Under the pieces are notes generated by a model that did no database searches, had not been told where the DNA came from, and was given only the letters and a program-made list of their open reading frames with translations. From Sinomonas sp. ASV322 (GTDB lineage Bacteria; Actinomycetota; Actinomycetes; Actinomycetales; Micrococcaceae): 64,000 nucleotides of DNA. The DNA lies in the NCBI RefSeq assembly GCF_030908245.1, contig NZ_JAVFJJ010000001.1, positions 479,565 to 543,564 of the forward strand, written 5' to 3'. This document shows, one piece after another, positions 42,979 to 52,384 of the stretch (positions within the stretch are counted from its first letter, which is position 1; every line of letters starts with the position of its first letter). The position numbers were made by a program, and so were the translations under genes.

Positions 42979-44759
42979 CAGTTCTCCTCCTGAGAACGCT
43001 CGGCACGCTGAGCGGACTTCGTGGCCGTGGCGAGGTCTGTCTGCTGCTCGGCCTCGGCCGCGCGGCGCTCAGCGATGGTCATGCGGCGCCCGGCCTCGCC
43101 GGCCGCGGCCGCGTTCTTGGGCTTGAGGGAGCCTCGAGCGGCTTCCGATGCCTCGCGGAGACGGCCCGCGCCGCGATACAGCGGCACAGCACCGAGCTGG
43201 ACGGGATCAAGGCCGGAGAAGCGGTGGCCCTCGCCGAAGAACTTCGTCCGCGCAATGATCTGGAGCGTCGGGTGAGTGAACATGAACACGACGATGAGGT
43301 CCGCGATGGCCGTGAGCCCGAGCGTGAACGCGAAGCCACGGACGTTGCCGACCGCAACGAAGTACAGCACGACCGCGGCCAGGAGGTTGACGGCCTTCGA
43401 CGCAAGCACCGTGCGCTTTGCTCTCCTCCAGCCGTTCTCGACGGCGGAGACGAGTCCGCGGCCTTCACGAAGCTCGTCGCGGATGCGCTCGAAGTAGACG
43501 ATGAACGAGTCTGCGGTCTGACCGATCGCCACGATGAGGCCCGCGACGCCCGCAAGGGACAGGCGGTAGTTCTGCGTCCAGCCGAGGATCGTGATGGACA
43601 AGTACGTCATGAGGCCTGCGACGACGAGCGAAGCGATCGTCACGAAGCCAAGGGCGCGGTACTGGAAGAGCGAGTACACGACGACGAGGAGCAGGCCGAT
43701 GAGCCCCGCGAGGAGGCCCATCTGCAGCTGCTGCGTTCCGAGCGTCGCGGAGATCTGCTCCTCGCTCTGGATGTCGAAGCTGATCGGCAGCGCGCCGAAT
43801 CGGAGCTGATCCGAAAGGGTCCGGGCACTCGTCTGCGTGAAGCTGCCGGTGATCTGCGGGCGGCCGTCGGTGATCACGGCCAGAGCACGAGGCGCCGAGA
43901 GCACCTTGTCGTCGAGGACGATCGCGAACTGCGCACGGGCGTCGTTCCCGCGCTCCCCGCCGGCGGCGACATAGAAGCCGTTGAGCCGCTGCGTGACGTC
44001 CTTGAAGACCTTGGTGCCGTCGCCGTTGAACTGGATGTTGACGGCCCACTGGTTCGTGACGGCGCCCTGCTGGCCCTGGACGAGCTGGTAGGTCGAGCCG
44101 GAGATATCGGTACCGGGAATCTCGACCGGACCGAGGATGTACTTGATGGCCGGGGTTCCGTTGGCTGCAGGCTGGCACGTCACGAGCGGCTTCTTCGGAT
44201 CCGAGCGCTGCGTCGTCTCGGGCTGCGGCTGGGTGCAGTCGAGCGCCTCGAACTGCTTGTAGACATCCGCCGTCACCCAATTGGTGTCGCTCGCGTTCGT
44301 CGGCGCAGCGCTGGGCTTGGGCAGCTGGTCATCGGGGACGAGCTTCTCCTTCGCCACGGCGGCCGGATCGCCAGCGGCGAGCACCGGGCGGAAGTTCATG
44401 TCCGCGGACGCCTGGATGAGCTGGCGCGTCTCGGCCGACGGAACGCCGGGGAGGCTCACGACGACGTTCCGGCTCGACTGCGTGCTGATCTCCGCCTCGG
44501 AGACGCCGGAGCCGTCAACGCGCTGGCGGATGATCTCGACCGCCTGGTTGAGCTGATCCGGCGTCACCGCGCCGCCACCCGTCACCTTGGGCGCGAGGAT
44601 CATCTGGGTTCCGCCCTCGAGATCGAGCGCGAGCTTGGGCGCCCATGACGCTTGGGCTACGAGGACACCGCCGCTGAGGGCAGCGACGAGAGCGACGAAC
44701 AGGACGACGAGCCAGACGAGGGTCCTGAGTCCCGGCCGCTTCGTGCGGGATCGAGCCAT
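42978..44759 (-). CDS. secD: Protein translocase subunit SecD
   Basis: A 593-residue membrane protein. The first transmembrane segment (LVWLVVLFVALVAALSGGVLV) precedes the large periplasmic domain with LDLEGGTQMILAPKV. The C-terminal half has five segments with ATLGTQQLQMGLLAGLIGLL, GVAGLIVAIGQTADSFIVYF and RIRDELREG. The last 65 residues are cytosolic and charged. The functional partners secF and yajC flank it; 74 bases separate it from yajC. Confidence 0.96.
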   Translation of the reverse strand: MARSRTKRPGLRTLVWLVVLFVALVAALSGGVLVAQASWAPKLALDLEGGTQMILAPKVTGGGAVTPDQLNQAVEIIRQRVDGSGVSEAEISTQSSRNVVVSLPGVPSAETRQLIQASADMNFRPVLAAGDPAAVAKEKLVPDDQLPKPSAAPTNASDTNWVTADVYKQFEALDCTQPQPETTQRSDPKKPLVTCQPAANGTPAIKYILGPVEIPGTDISGSTYQLVQGQQGAVTNQWAVNIQFNGDGTKVFKDVTQRLNGFYVAAGGERGNDARAQFAIVLDDKVLSAPRALAVITDGRPQITGSFTQTSARTLSDQLRFGALPISFDIQSEEQISATLGTQQLQMGLLAGLIGLLLVVVYSLFQYRALGFVTIASLVVAGLMTYLSITILGWTQNYRLSLAGVAGLIVAIGQTADSFIVYFERIRDELREGRGLVSAVENGWRRAKRTVLASKAVNLLAAVVLYFVAVGNVRGFAFTLGLTAIADLIVVFMFTHPTLQIIARTKFFGEGHRFSGLDPVQLGAVPLYRGAGRLREASEAARGSLKPKNAAAAGEAGRRMTIAERRAAEAEQQTDLATATKSAQRAERSQEEN

Positions 44760-44833
44760 GGGTTCATTACTCCTGATGAGACGGCCGCTGCGCGCGATCG
44801 AGCCGGGCGCGGGTGGCAGGCGTTGAGTGGCTT

Positions 44834-45259
44834 TTACTTGCCTTCGCCGTTGAGGCGCTTGAGGGTCTCCTCCGGGGTCTCTCCGGGGCGGGCCTCGGTG
44901 TGCGGGGCAGGATCGCCCGACGGGGTGTGCGACTGCGCCTCGGCGGCCGCATCGTCGTCGTCGGCCGCCTGCTCGTCGACTGCGGGCGCTGCCGACGGCT
45001 CGACGACCTTCGAGATGGCCTGCTTGTGGACGGTGGCCGTGGCACCCGGGGAAAGCTCAAGAACGACCTTGTTCTCGCTTTCGTCGACCGACACGATGCG
45101 TCCGAAGAGCCCGAAGCTCGTCATGACCTCGACACCGGGGACGAACTTCGAACGCATCTCGGCCTGCTGCGACTGGGTCTTCCTGTTGCGCCGGAACATC
45201 GTGAAGATGAAGAACGCAAAAACGACAAGCAGGAGGATGGTTATCGGATCGAAGGGCAT
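44834..45259 (-). CDS. yajC: Preprotein translocase subunit YajC
   Basis: A 141-residue single-pass protein. Residues 5-22 (PITILLLVVFAFFIFTMF) are the transmembrane helix, then the basic RRNRKTQSQQAEMRSKFVPGVEVMT and GRIVSVDE, all family-typical. The acidic tail of about 60 residues is not conserved. ATG 45259 is chosen; the longer frame to 45331 is non-conserved. Confidence 0.93.
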   Translation of the reverse strand: MPFDPITILLLVVFAFFIFTMFRRNRKTQSQQAEMRSKFVPGVEVMTSFGLFGRIVSVDESENKVVLELSPGATATVHKQAISKVVEPSAAPAVDEQAADDDDAAAEAQSHTPSGDPAPHTEARPGETPEETLKRLNGEGK

Positions 45260-45363
45260 GGTGAATCCAATCTCTTGGGTGGCACGCGACTGGGGATGCG
45301 CGCCTGACCCGGATCGTTCCGGGCACAGCATCTCGGCCCGCCAGAGGCAGGTTGTCTTCCTTC

Positions 45364-45369
45364 AGTCTA
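45364..45369 (-). promoter_or_regulatory. Predicted -10 element of yajC-secD-secF
   Basis: TAGACT on the minus strand, about 105 bases before the yajC ATG, in the 163-base gap after ruvB. It suggests that the Sec genes have a promoter of their own in addition to read-through from ruvB. Confidence 0.5.
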
Positions 45370-45422
45370 CGGGCAAGGAGACACAAGAGTTCCCGGCGGC
45401 GCGCCTCGCGGGGGGCAGGCCG

Positions 45423-46517
45423 TCAGCGCCACTCGGCGAGGACGTCGTCGTCGCCCGTCTCCTCGGACGCGCCTGTTCCGGGTCCAAAAAGAGTTGAGCT
45501 GTAGGCGAACGGGGCATCGGGCGGGACTGGCAGGCCCAAGTGCTGGTAGGCCGCGGGCGTCGCGATGCGCCCGCGCGGGGTGCGTCCCATGAGGCCCTCG
45601 CGCACAAGGTACGGCTCGGCAACAGTCTCGACCGTCTCCGGCTCCTCCCCCACGGCAATCGCGAGGGTCGACAAGCCCACGGGACCTCCGCCGAACTTCG
45701 TCGCGAGCGCCGTGAGGACCGCGCGGTCAAGGCGGTCCAGTCCCCTCGCGTCGACCTCGTACATATCGAGCGCGGCTGCCGCAGTGCGAGCGTCGATGCG
45801 TTCGATCCGGTGCACGAGGGCCCAGTCCCGAACGCGACGGAGCAGACGGTTCGCGATGCGCGGAGTCCCGCGCGAGCGCCCTGCAACCTCTGTGAAGCCA
45901 GCCGACGTCACCCTGAGGTCCAGAAGGCCCGCCGAGCGTCGCAGGACCAGCTCGAGCTCCTCGACGGAATAGAACTCGAGATGGCCCGTGAAGCCGAAGC
46001 GGTCGCGCAGCGGCCCGGGCAGGAGGCCGGCCCGGGTCGTCGCGCCGACGAGCGTGAACGGCGGCAGGTCGAGCGGGATCGCCGTCGCGCCCGCGCCCTT
46101 GCCCACGACGATGTCGACCCGGAAATCCTCCATGGCCATGTAGAGCATTTCCTCGGCGGGCCGAGACATGCGGTGGATCTCATCGAGGAAGAGGACCTCG
46201 CCCTCGGAGAGCGAGGAGAGGATCGCCGCGAGATCGCCCGCGTGCTGGATCGCCGGCCCCGACGAGATTCTGAGCGGCGCGTTCATCTCCGCCGCGATGA
46301 TCATCGCGAGCGTCGTCTTGCCGAGGCCGGGAGGCCCCGAGAGCAGCACGTGATCGGCGCTGCGTCCGCGCAGCCGCGACGCCTCGAGCACGAGCGAGAG
46401 CTGGCGCCTGACACGCTGCTGGCCGACGAAGTCGTCGAGCAGCTTCGGGCGGAGCGCCGCCTCGATCGCGCGCTCCTCGGGCTCCTCGCCCGTCGACACG
46501 ATAGACGGCTCAGCCAC
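45423..46517 (-). CDS. ruvB: Holliday junction branch-migration helicase RuvB
   Basis: A 364-residue AAA+ motor. Walker [16 protein letters not shown], Walker [16 protein letters not shown], sensor 1 [21 protein letters not shown] (arginine finger near its end) and the C-terminal winged helix ([17 protein letters not shown]) are all present. The last 35 residues are non-conserved. The start overlaps the 3' end of ruvA by 8 bases. Confidence 0.97.
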   Translation of the reverse strand: MAEPSIVSTGEEPEERAIEAALRPKLLDDFVGQQRVRRQLSLVLEASRLRGRSADHVLLSGPPGLGKTTLAMIIAAEMNAPLRISSGPAIQHAGDLAAILSSLSEGEVLFLDEIHRMSRPAEEMLYMAMEDFRVDIVVGKGAGATAIPLDLPPFTLVGATTRAGLLPGPLRDRFGFTGHLEFYSVEELELVLRRSAGLLDLRVTSAGFTEVAGRSRGTPRIANRLLRRVRDWALVHRIERIDARTAAAALDMYEVDARGLDRLDRAVLTALATKFGGGPVGLSTLAIAVGEEPETVETVAEPYLVREGLMGRTPRGRIATPAAYQHLGLPVPPDAPFAYSSTLFGPGTGASEETGDDDVLAEWR

Positions 46518-47157
46518 GCGAACCCGCCTTCACGGGCGTCCTGGCGCCCTGGCCGAGCCACCGCAGCGTTGCCCGCAGAATCTCCGGGACGCTCCCGGCA
46601 TCGGCCAGATCGGGCCGGTCCTCGAGCGCGCGCCCGATGCTCGATTCCGCGTCCTTCTCGGACCAGCCAAGGGAAGTCATCGCCGCGATCACCTGCGGCT
46701 TCCACGCCGCGTCAGCCGAGGCGGGCGACGACGGCGCGAGGCCGCCCGGCGTGCCATGCGGAACGAGCTTGCCCTTGAGTTCGAGGACGAGGCGCGCGCC
46801 GACTTTCGGCCCAATGCCCGGAACCTTCGTGAACGCCTTGGCGTCCTCGGAATGAGCCGCCACGCGCACGGCTTCAGGGCTGTGGACCGCCAAGACCGCG
46901 AGGGCGAGCCGAGGCCCCACGCCAGCGACCCCCAGCAGGACCTCGAATACCTCGCGCTCATCAATCGACGCGAAGCCGTAGAGCGTGAGCGAATCCTCGC
47001 GCACGACCATGAGGGTATGCACGGTGCCAGGCTCCCCGACCCCAAGGCCGGCGAGCGTCTGCGGCGTGGCGGCGAAAGACATGCCGACCCCGCCGACGTC
47101 GATCACCCCCGACGAGAGCCCGACGTGCGCCACCATGCCGCGGAGGAAACTGATCAT
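46510..47157 (-). CDS. ruvA: Holliday junction DNA-binding protein RuvA
   Basis: A 215-residue RuvA with OB domain ([25 protein letters not shown] shortened here to its ends MISFLRG and DVGGVG), two helix-hairpin-helix motifs ([39 protein letters not shown]), and a C-terminal RuvB-binding domain from about residue 160. ATG 47157 gives the canonical start; the longer frame is not conserved. It is separated from ruvC by a 259-base gap that holds a tandem repeat, so it may have its own promoter. Confidence 0.95.
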   Translation of the reverse strand: MISFLRGMVAHVGLSSGVIDVGGVGMSFAATPQTLAGLGVGEPGTVHTLMVVREDSLTLYGFASIDEREVFEVLLGVAGVGPRLALAVLAVHSPEAVRVAAHSEDAKAFTKVPGIGPKVGARLVLELKGKLVPHGTPGGLAPSSPASADAAWKPQVIAAMTSLGWSEKDAESSIGRALEDRPDLADAGSVPEILRATLRWLGQGARTPVKAGSRG

Positions 47158-47180
47158 CGCGGAGCGCTCCCTTCTGCTAT

Positions 47181-47196
47181 CCGAACACATCTACGA
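47181..47196 (-). promoter_or_regulatory. Weak LexA-box candidate upstream of ruvA
   Basis: CCGAACACATCTACGA matches 12 of 16 positions of the actinobacterial SOS box TCGAACATATGTTCGA; one half-site (CGAAC) is perfect and the other (CTACG) has two changes. It lies 24 bases before the ruvA ATG. Confidence 0.3.
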
Positions 47197-47240
47197 ACAA
47201 CTTAGCGTCAGCAGCCGACAGAACACGTCAGGATATGCGG

Positions 47241-47446
47241 CGCGCCTTCGACTCGGCCGCTGGCCATCTCTCCGCACGCTTCGGGAACCTTTACAACTTT
47301 CGACGCGCCTTCGACTCCGCCGCTGGCCATCTCTCCGCACGCTTCGGGAACCTTTACGACTTTCGACGCGCCCTGGACTCCGCCGCTGGCCATCTCTCCG
47401 CACGCTTCGGGAACCTTTACGACTTTCGACGCGCCTTCGACTCGGC
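47241..47446. repeat. 63-bp tandem repeat at the ruvC 3' end
   Basis: Three full copies of a 63-base unit begin at 47241, 47304 and 47367, each opening CGCGCCTTCGACTC or CGCGCCCTGGACTC, with a 17-base partial fourth at 47430-47446 inside ruvC. Copies differ at only a few positions. The ruvC stop codon and its last codons lie within the array, so the unit appears to be a duplication of the ruvC 3' end plus about 40 bases of flank. The period is 21 codons, so all six frames stay in register through the array. Confidence 0.95.
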
Positions 47447-48031
47447 TTCCACCCACGCCCGTTGGGCCGGCGTCATCGCCGTCGCCGGCATCGCTGTCGT
47501 ACGTCCGACGGCGGAAGGCGAGCCCGGCGCGGAGCCGCGCCAAGCGTGGGCCAAGGCAAGCGCGAGGGCGTCGGCGGCATCGGCCGGTCGGGGCGACGCG
47601 TCGAGGCGCAGGATCTTCGTCACCATGCGCGTCACGGCGTCCTTATCGGCGCGGCCACTCCCCGTCACCGCTGCCTTGACCTCGGAGGGCGTGTGCAGGG
47701 CAACGGGTATTCCCTTGCGGGCCGCCGCAGCGATCACGACGCCCGAGGCCTGGGCGACGCCCATGACCGTGCTCACGTTCAGCTGGGAAAAGACGCGTTC
47801 GACGGCGACGACTTCCGGCTCGTAGCGCTCGAGCCACTCGTCGATCGCGGTAGCGATGACGAGCAGGCGCGCGTCGAGCGGCTGGTCCGCCGAAGTTCCG
47901 ACAACGCCAACGCCCACGAGGGAGGCGCGCCGATCCCGCGCGACATCGACGACACCCAGGCCGCACCTCGTGAGGCCCGGGTCGACGCCGAGTACGCGGA
48001 GATTGACGGAACCAGCCACGGCGGGGGTCAC
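47417..48031 (-). CDS. ruvC: Crossover junction endodeoxyribonuclease RuvC
   Basis: A 204-residue RNase H-fold resolvase that cuts Holliday junctions as a dimer. Catalytic acids are visible: [22 protein letters not shown] and [15 protein letters not shown]. The last 30 residues exceed the family's usual length, and the final ESKARRKS and stop lie in the 63-bp repeat array. GTG 48031 overlaps the yebC stop by 4 bases (GTGA); no better internal start exists before LRVLGVDPG. Confidence 0.95.
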   Translation of the reverse strand: MTPAVAGSVNLRVLGVDPGLTRCGLGVVDVARDRRASLVGVGVVGTSADQPLDARLLVIATAIDEWLERYEPEVVAVERVFSQLNVSTVMGVAQASGVVIAAAARKGIPVALHTPSEVKAAVTGSGRADKDAVTRMVTKILRLDASPRPADAADALALALAHAWRGSAPGSPSAVGRTTAMPATAMTPAQRAWVEAESKARRKS

Positions 48032-48783
48032 TCGGCCTCGAGGGCCGCCATGACCTCCTCGCTCATGTCCGCGTTTGTGTAGACGTTCTGGACGTCGTCG
48101 AGGTCCTCGAGAGCGTCCACGAGGCGCATGAACTTGCGCGCGCCGTCCGCATCGAGCTCAACCTCCATGGACGGGACGAACTCCGCCTCGTCGGTGTCGT
48201 ACTCGATCGCGGCGTCCTTGAGGGCGTCCCGGATGGCCTGGAGGTCGTTCGGCTCGGAATAGACGACCCAATTCTCGCCAGCGTCCTTGACCTCCTCGGC
48301 GCCGGCCTCGAGAACGGCCATGAGGACGTCGTCCTCGGACAGGCCGTTCTTCGGGAGGCTCACGACGCCCTTGCGCGTGAAGAGGTAGCTCACGGACCCC
48401 TGATCCGCCATCGAGCCGCCATTGCGGGTCACCGCGAGGCGCACGTCAGCGGCCGCCCGGTTGCGGTTCTCCGTGAGGCACTCGATGAGGAGCGCGGAAC
48501 CCTGGGGACCGCGGGCCTCATACATGATCTCCGTGTACTCGATCGCCTCGCCGGTGAGGCCGGCGCCGCGCTTGATCGCCCGATCGATGTTGTCGTTCGG
48601 GACCGAGTTCTTCTTGGCCTTCGAGACGGCAAGGTCAAGCGCCGGGTTGCCAGACAGGTCGGGGCCACCCAAGCGCGCCGCAACCTCGATCGTCTTGATG
48701 TACTTGGCGAACGCCTTGGCACGCTTGGCGTCGATGACCGCCTTCTTGTGCTTCGTGGTCGCCCATTTGGAGTGGCCGGACAT
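48028..48783 (-). CDS. YebC/PmpR family protein
   Basis: A 251-residue protein of the YebC family: [21 protein letters not shown] at the start, GGNLG-like region replaced by [15 protein letters not shown], and an acidic C-terminal domain. Members bind DNA as regulators in some bacteria, and recent work links others to rescue of ribosomes at proline stretches; which applies here is open. It sits between pdxT and ruvC with a 2-base gap and a 4-base overlap. Confidence 0.94.
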   Translation of the reverse strand: MSGHSKWATTKHKKAVIDAKRAKAFAKYIKTIEVAARLGGPDLSGNPALDLAVSKAKKNSVPNDNIDRAIKRGAGLTGEAIEYTEIMYEARGPQGSALLIECLTENRNRAAADVRLAVTRNGGSMADQGSVSYLFTRKGVVSLPKNGLSEDDVLMAVLEAGAEEVKDAGENWVVYSEPNDLQAIRDALKDAAIEYDTDEAEFVPSMEVELDADGARKFMRLVDALEDLDDVQNVYTNADMSEEVMAALEAE

Positions 48784-48785
48784 GC

Positions 48786-49490
48786 CTACGCTTCTCCCTT
48801 GATCATGCGGATGAAAAGTTCATGGACTCGCAGCTCGCCCGTCACTTCCGGATGGAAGGATGTCGCGAGCAGATTTCCCGAACGGACTGCGACAATTCTA
48901 GACTGGCCGCCCAACGTGGCCGTGTGCGACGCATGCTGGGGATCGACTTCGGCCAGCACCTCGACGGACTCCCCCACGCGCTCGACCCACGGGCCGCGGA
49001 TGAAGACGGCGTGGACGGGACCACCCGACTGATCGATGTCCTTGAAGTCCAGATCGGTTTCGAAGGACTCCCGCTGCCGGCCGAAGGCATTGCGCCGCAC
49101 CGTGATGTCGAGGCCTCCGAAGGTCCCCTGCGGCTTCCCCGAAAGGTCTTCGGCGGGATCGGCGATCTCGTCGGCGAGGAGAATCATGCCCGCGCACGAG
49201 CCATAGACCGGGAAGCCCTCGGCGATCTTCCGCTTGAGCGGCTCCGACACACCGAACGCGCGGGCGAGCTTGTCGATCGCCGTCGACTCGCCGCCCGGGA
49301 TGACCAGCCCATCGAGCCCGTCGAGTTCCTCAGGTCGACGCACCTTGACTGCGTCCGCCCCCAACGACTCGAGTGCATGAACGTGCTCCCGCACGTCACC
49401 CTGAAGCGCAAGCACACCGACGCGCAGCGCGGGCGCGCCTGAGGCTTCGGCGGGCGGGCGGGAAGAAGTCCGATCGACGCGGGAATTCAC
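48786..49490 (-). CDS. pdxT: Pyridoxal 5'-phosphate synthase glutaminase subunit
   Basis: A 234-residue class I glutaminase supplying ammonia to Pdx[18 protein letters not shown] opens the fold, [10 protein letters not shown] is the substrate loop, [10 protein letters not shown] has the nucleophilic Cys, and [17 protein letters not shown] has His and Glu. Twenty non-conserved residues precede the fold. A TAGACT hexamer lies only 6 bases upstream of GTG 49490, so the mRNA may be leaderless. Unlike in many relatives, pdxS is not adjacent; it is 5.2 kb away beyond asnB and the M3 peptidase. Confidence 0.94.
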   Translation of the reverse strand: MNSRVDRTSSRPPAEASGAPALRVGVLALQGDVREHVHALESLGADAVKVRRPEELDGLDGLVIPGGESTAIDKLARAFGVSEPLKRKIAEGFPVYGSCAGMILLADEIADPAEDLSGKPQGTFGGLDITVRRNAFGRQRESFETDLDFKDIDQSGGPVHAVFIRGPWVERVGESVEVLAEVDPQHASHTATLGGQSRIVAVRSGNLLATSFHPEVTGELRVHELFIRMIKGEA

Positions 49491-49496
49491 CTATCC

Positions 49497-49502
49497 AGTC
49501 TA
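49497..49502 (-). promoter_or_regulatory. Predicted -10 element of pdxT, leaderless start
   Basis: TAGACT on the minus strand is followed by GGATAG and then the GTG start at 49490. With the normal 6-7-base distance from -10 to the first nucleotide, transcription would begin at the start codon. Confidence 0.5.
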
Positions 49503-49624
49503 GTAGGGGCCGCCACGCGGCACGCGAACCGCCCTCCGCGCGCCGACGACACAGGCCGGGCGAGGAAGCCGCACCGGTAGCATGGACGCCGGACCGTGTT
49601 CGACGACAGATTGAGGATTGCACG

Positions 49625-52315
49625 ATGTGCGGTATCGCCGGCTACTACGGTTTCGCTCAGGATCGGGCTCTGCTCGAGACGATGAACAGCTGCATCCAGC
49701 ACCGAGGCCCTGACGGCGAGGGCTACTACGTCTCCGATCCTGTTGGTGACCGGTCCGTGGGCCTCGCTCACCGCCGTCTCGCCATCGTCGACCGCGCCCA
49801 CGGCCAGGAGCCGATGGTCAGCGCCGACGGCCAGACGATCCTCATCTACAACGGCGAGGTCTACAACTACCGGGAGCTCCGCACCGAGCTCGAAGGGCTC
49901 GGACGCACCTTCGCGACCGTCTCGGACACCGAGGTCGTCCTCCAGGCCTATGAGGAATGGGGCACGGACGCCTTCGACCGCTTCAACGGGATGTTCGGCC
50001 TCGCCATCCTCGACCACGCGAACGGCCGGCTCGTCCTCGCGCGCGACCACTTCGGCATCAAGCCGCTCTATTGGGCCAACGCCGGATCCGAGCGGGAGCC
50101 CCAGCTGCTCTTCGCCTCGGAGATCAAGCCGATCCTCGCCACCGGGAAGCTCGAGGCCCAGCCGAACGAGCGGATCCTCTACCGATACCTCCGGTACCGT
50201 ATCCACGACGACACGGCCGAGACCTTCTTCGAAGGCGTCAACAAGCTCCTTCCGGGCGAGATGATGACCGTCGACCTCGAGACGGGCCGCCTCCGCATCT
50301 CGAGCTACACGCGGCTGCGCGAAGAACTCGAGGAGCTCGCCAAGGTCAGCGCCCCGTACACGCCGGATGTCGTCGACGAATACCGGCGCCGCTTCACGGA
50401 GGCAATCCGCATCCGCCTCAACTCCGAGGTCCCGGTGGGCAGCGCCCTCTCGGGCGGACTCGACTCGTCCGCCGTCGTCGTCACGATCAACCGCCTCATG
50501 CAGGAGAACGCCGAGGGTCTCGAAGCCGTCGGCGCGAAGCAGAACACGTTCAGCGCGGTCTTCCCCAACGCGATCAACGACGAGGAGGCGTATGCGGACG
50601 CGGCGATCGCCGTCTGCAAGGGGAACATCGAGGCCCACAAGATCAAGCCCACGCCTGAGAGCTTCGACGCCGACCTCGAGGACTTCGTCCGCACCATGGA
50701 GGAGCCCATCATCTCCTCCGGCCCCTACGCGCAGTACTGCGTCATGAAAGAGGCCTCGAAGCACGTCACGGTCCTGCTCGACGGCCAGGGTGCCGACGAG
50801 ATGATGGCGGGCTACATCCCGTACTACTTCGCCTACCTGCGCCAGCTCAAGGACGACGGCGACCTCGCGACGCTCGCGCGGGAGTCGTCGTCGAGCCTCG
50901 ACATCTTCTACCGCCTCGGCCGCTTCCGCCTCAAGGGCATGGCGAGCGGCAAGAAGGCCGTCTCGATGGGCACCCTGCTCAAGCGCGACTGGGCGCAGAA
51001 GTTCACCGGAGAGTCCTTTGGGAACATCCCGGCAAACCTCAAGCTGCGCCTCATCGACGACCTCTTCGAGAAGTCCCTCCCATCGCTTCTGCGGTACGAG
51101 GACAAGAACACGATGCGCTTCTCGCTCGAGGGACGCGTGCCGTTCCTCGACAAGGAGGTCGTCAAGTACCTCTTCAGCCTCTCCGACGAGGCCATCATCA
51201 AGGAGGGCTGGAACAAGCGCGTTCTGCGCGACGCGACGCGCGGCCTCCTGCCCGAGATGATCAGCAACCGCCGCAACAAGATCGGCTTCACGACGCCCGA
51301 GGCCGAGTGGTTCAAGCTCATGAAGGAGCGGATCTACAAGATCTTCATGTCGAACTCCTTCTACAGCCGCCCGTATTGGGACCGCGAGCAGGTCCTCACG
51401 GCGTTCGAGGAGTACCTCAACGGCAAGAACGACGCCGACACGATGATCTTCTGGCGGCTGCTCAACGTCGAACTGTGGTTCCGCGAGTTCATCGACAAGG
51501 ACGAGGCTCCGGCCGACGTCAAGCTCAACAAGAGCGACTATGAGGCCAACCCGGACAAGGACCTCGACATCGTCTCGGCCGGCCAGACTTTCCGCCGCTA
51601 CCCGCTCCAGACCGACGTGTTCTCGCGGGGCACCGAGCTGGCGCCTGCCGTGTCCGGCTATGTCGAGCGGTTCTTCAACGGGCTGCCCGAGGCGCCCGAG
51701 GAGGCGCGCAAGGCGGTCGAGGGCCTCCCGTGGTACCTGCTCGTGAGCGAGAAGATCGTCGCCATCACGCAGGGCCGCTCCTTCCCGGTCTGGGAGATCG
51801 AGGTCTCCCCCGCCGCCCGCGTGCTCAGCAAGTTCGTGACGCGCACGCCTGCCGGGATCGGCCTCGGAAGCCCGTGGTCGATGCAGATCGCGATCAACGA
51901 GGTCGGCCTTCCGCTCATCGTCAAGGCCGCGGCGGCCTCCGTCGTCGGCAAGGTCCAAGGGAAGAGCGGCGTCTTCTACGACGTCGTGGGCCACAACATC
52001 AACGCGATCGACGGCGCGACGCCGTACAGCCTCGGCGCCGCGAGCAACTCGGTCAAGCTCGCGCCCAAGGATCCCGACGGTGTCGCGCGGTCGCTCAGCT
52101 CCGCGATCCGCGCCGCGCTGCCCGCGGAAGCGACCGCGACCTTCGGCGGGACAGCCATCATGGACGCGAACGATCTCGGCGTCGTCGTCATGGGCCACGA
52201 CACGGGCCTTCCGAAGGAGACTATCGCCGGGATGTTCAAGGACAACCCGCAGGGCCAGGGCTCGCAGGCCACGCCGATGTCCCTCGTCTTCACCCAGGAC
52301 GCCGCGGCCGAATAG
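49625..52315 (+). CDS. asnB: Asparagine synthetase fused to an F420-0:glutamate-ligase-like domain
   Basis: An 896-residue protein; ordinary AsnB is about 610-650. Residues 1-215 are a class II glutaminase (MCGIAGYYGFA with Cys2; HRGPDGEG). Residues 240-630 are the synthetase, with the PPi loop SGGLDSS at 276-282 and FSLEGRVPFLDKE. From about residue 640 a second unit begins. Its YLLVSEKIVAITQGR (about residue 700), FVTRTPAGIGLGSPWSMQIA, LAPKDPDGVARSL and TAIMDANDLGVVVMGHDT resemble CofE-type F420-0:gamma-glutamyl ligases, a family call made from memory. The start at 49625 is fixed by Cys2. It is divergent from pdxT; TAGCAT at 49578 is a possible -10. Confidence 0.9.
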   Translation: MCGIAGYYGFAQDRALLETMNSCIQHRGPDGEGYYVSDPVGDRSVGLAHRRLAIVDRAHGQEPMVSADGQTILIYNGEVYNYRELRTELEGLGRTFATVSDTEVVLQAYEEWGTDAFDRFNGMFGLAILDHANGRLVLARDHFGIKPLYWANAGSEREPQLLFASEIKPILATGKLEAQPNERILYRYLRYRIHDDTAETFFEGVNKLLPGEMMTVDLETGRLRISSYTRLREELEELAKVSAPYTPDVVDEYRRRFTEAIRIRLNSEVPVGSALSGGLDSSAVVVTINRLMQENAEGLEAVGAKQNTFSAVFPNAINDEEAYADAAIAVCKGNIEAHKIKPTPESFDADLEDFVRTMEEPIISSGPYAQYCVMKEASKHVTVLLDGQGADEMMAGYIPYYFAYLRQLKDDGDLATLARESSSSLDIFYRLGRFRLKGMASGKKAVSMGTLLKRDWAQKFTGESFGNIPANLKLRLIDDLFEKSLPSLLRYEDKNTMRFSLEGRVPFLDKEVVKYLFSLSDEAIIKEGWNKRVLRDATRGLLPEMISNRRNKIGFTTPEAEWFKLMKERIYKIFMSNSFYSRPYWDREQVLTAFEEYLNGKNDADTMIFWRLLNVELWFREFIDKDEAPADVKLNKSDYEANPDKDLDIVSAGQTFRRYPLQTDVFSRGTELAPAVSGYVERFFNGLPEAPEEARKAVEGLPWYLLVSEKIVAITQGRSFPVWEIEVSPAARVLSKFVTRTPAGIGLGSPWSMQIAINEVGLPLIVKAAAASVVGKVQGKSGVFYDVVGHNINAIDGATPYSLGAASNSVKLAPKDPDGVARSLSSAIRAALPAEATATFGGTAIMDANDLGVVVMGHDTGLPKETIAGMFKDNPQGQGSQATPMSLVFTQDAAAE

Positions 52316-52336
52316 CCGAGGCTGCGGCCCTGCCTC

Positions 52337-52363
52337 GCGGCCCCGGTCCTTGCCCGGGGCCGC
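52337..52363 (+). terminator. Terminator hairpin after asnB
   Basis: Perfect 10-base arms GCGGCCCCGG (52337-52346) and CCGGGGCCGC (52354-52363) with a 7-base loop lie 21 bases after the asnB stop. Just beyond it GAAAG and CTTTC (52371-52384) form a small stem that includes the ribosome-binding site of the next gene. Confidence 0.7.
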
Positions 52364-52384
52364 TAGGCGTGAAAGGCTCCTTTC

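Noticed and set aside
47235-47825. A plus-strand frame with a 21-residue repeat ([16 protein letters not shown]) that looks like a repeat protein
   Set aside because: It arises from translating the 63-bp DNA repeat and then runs antisense through ruvC. No SD or conserved family supports it.
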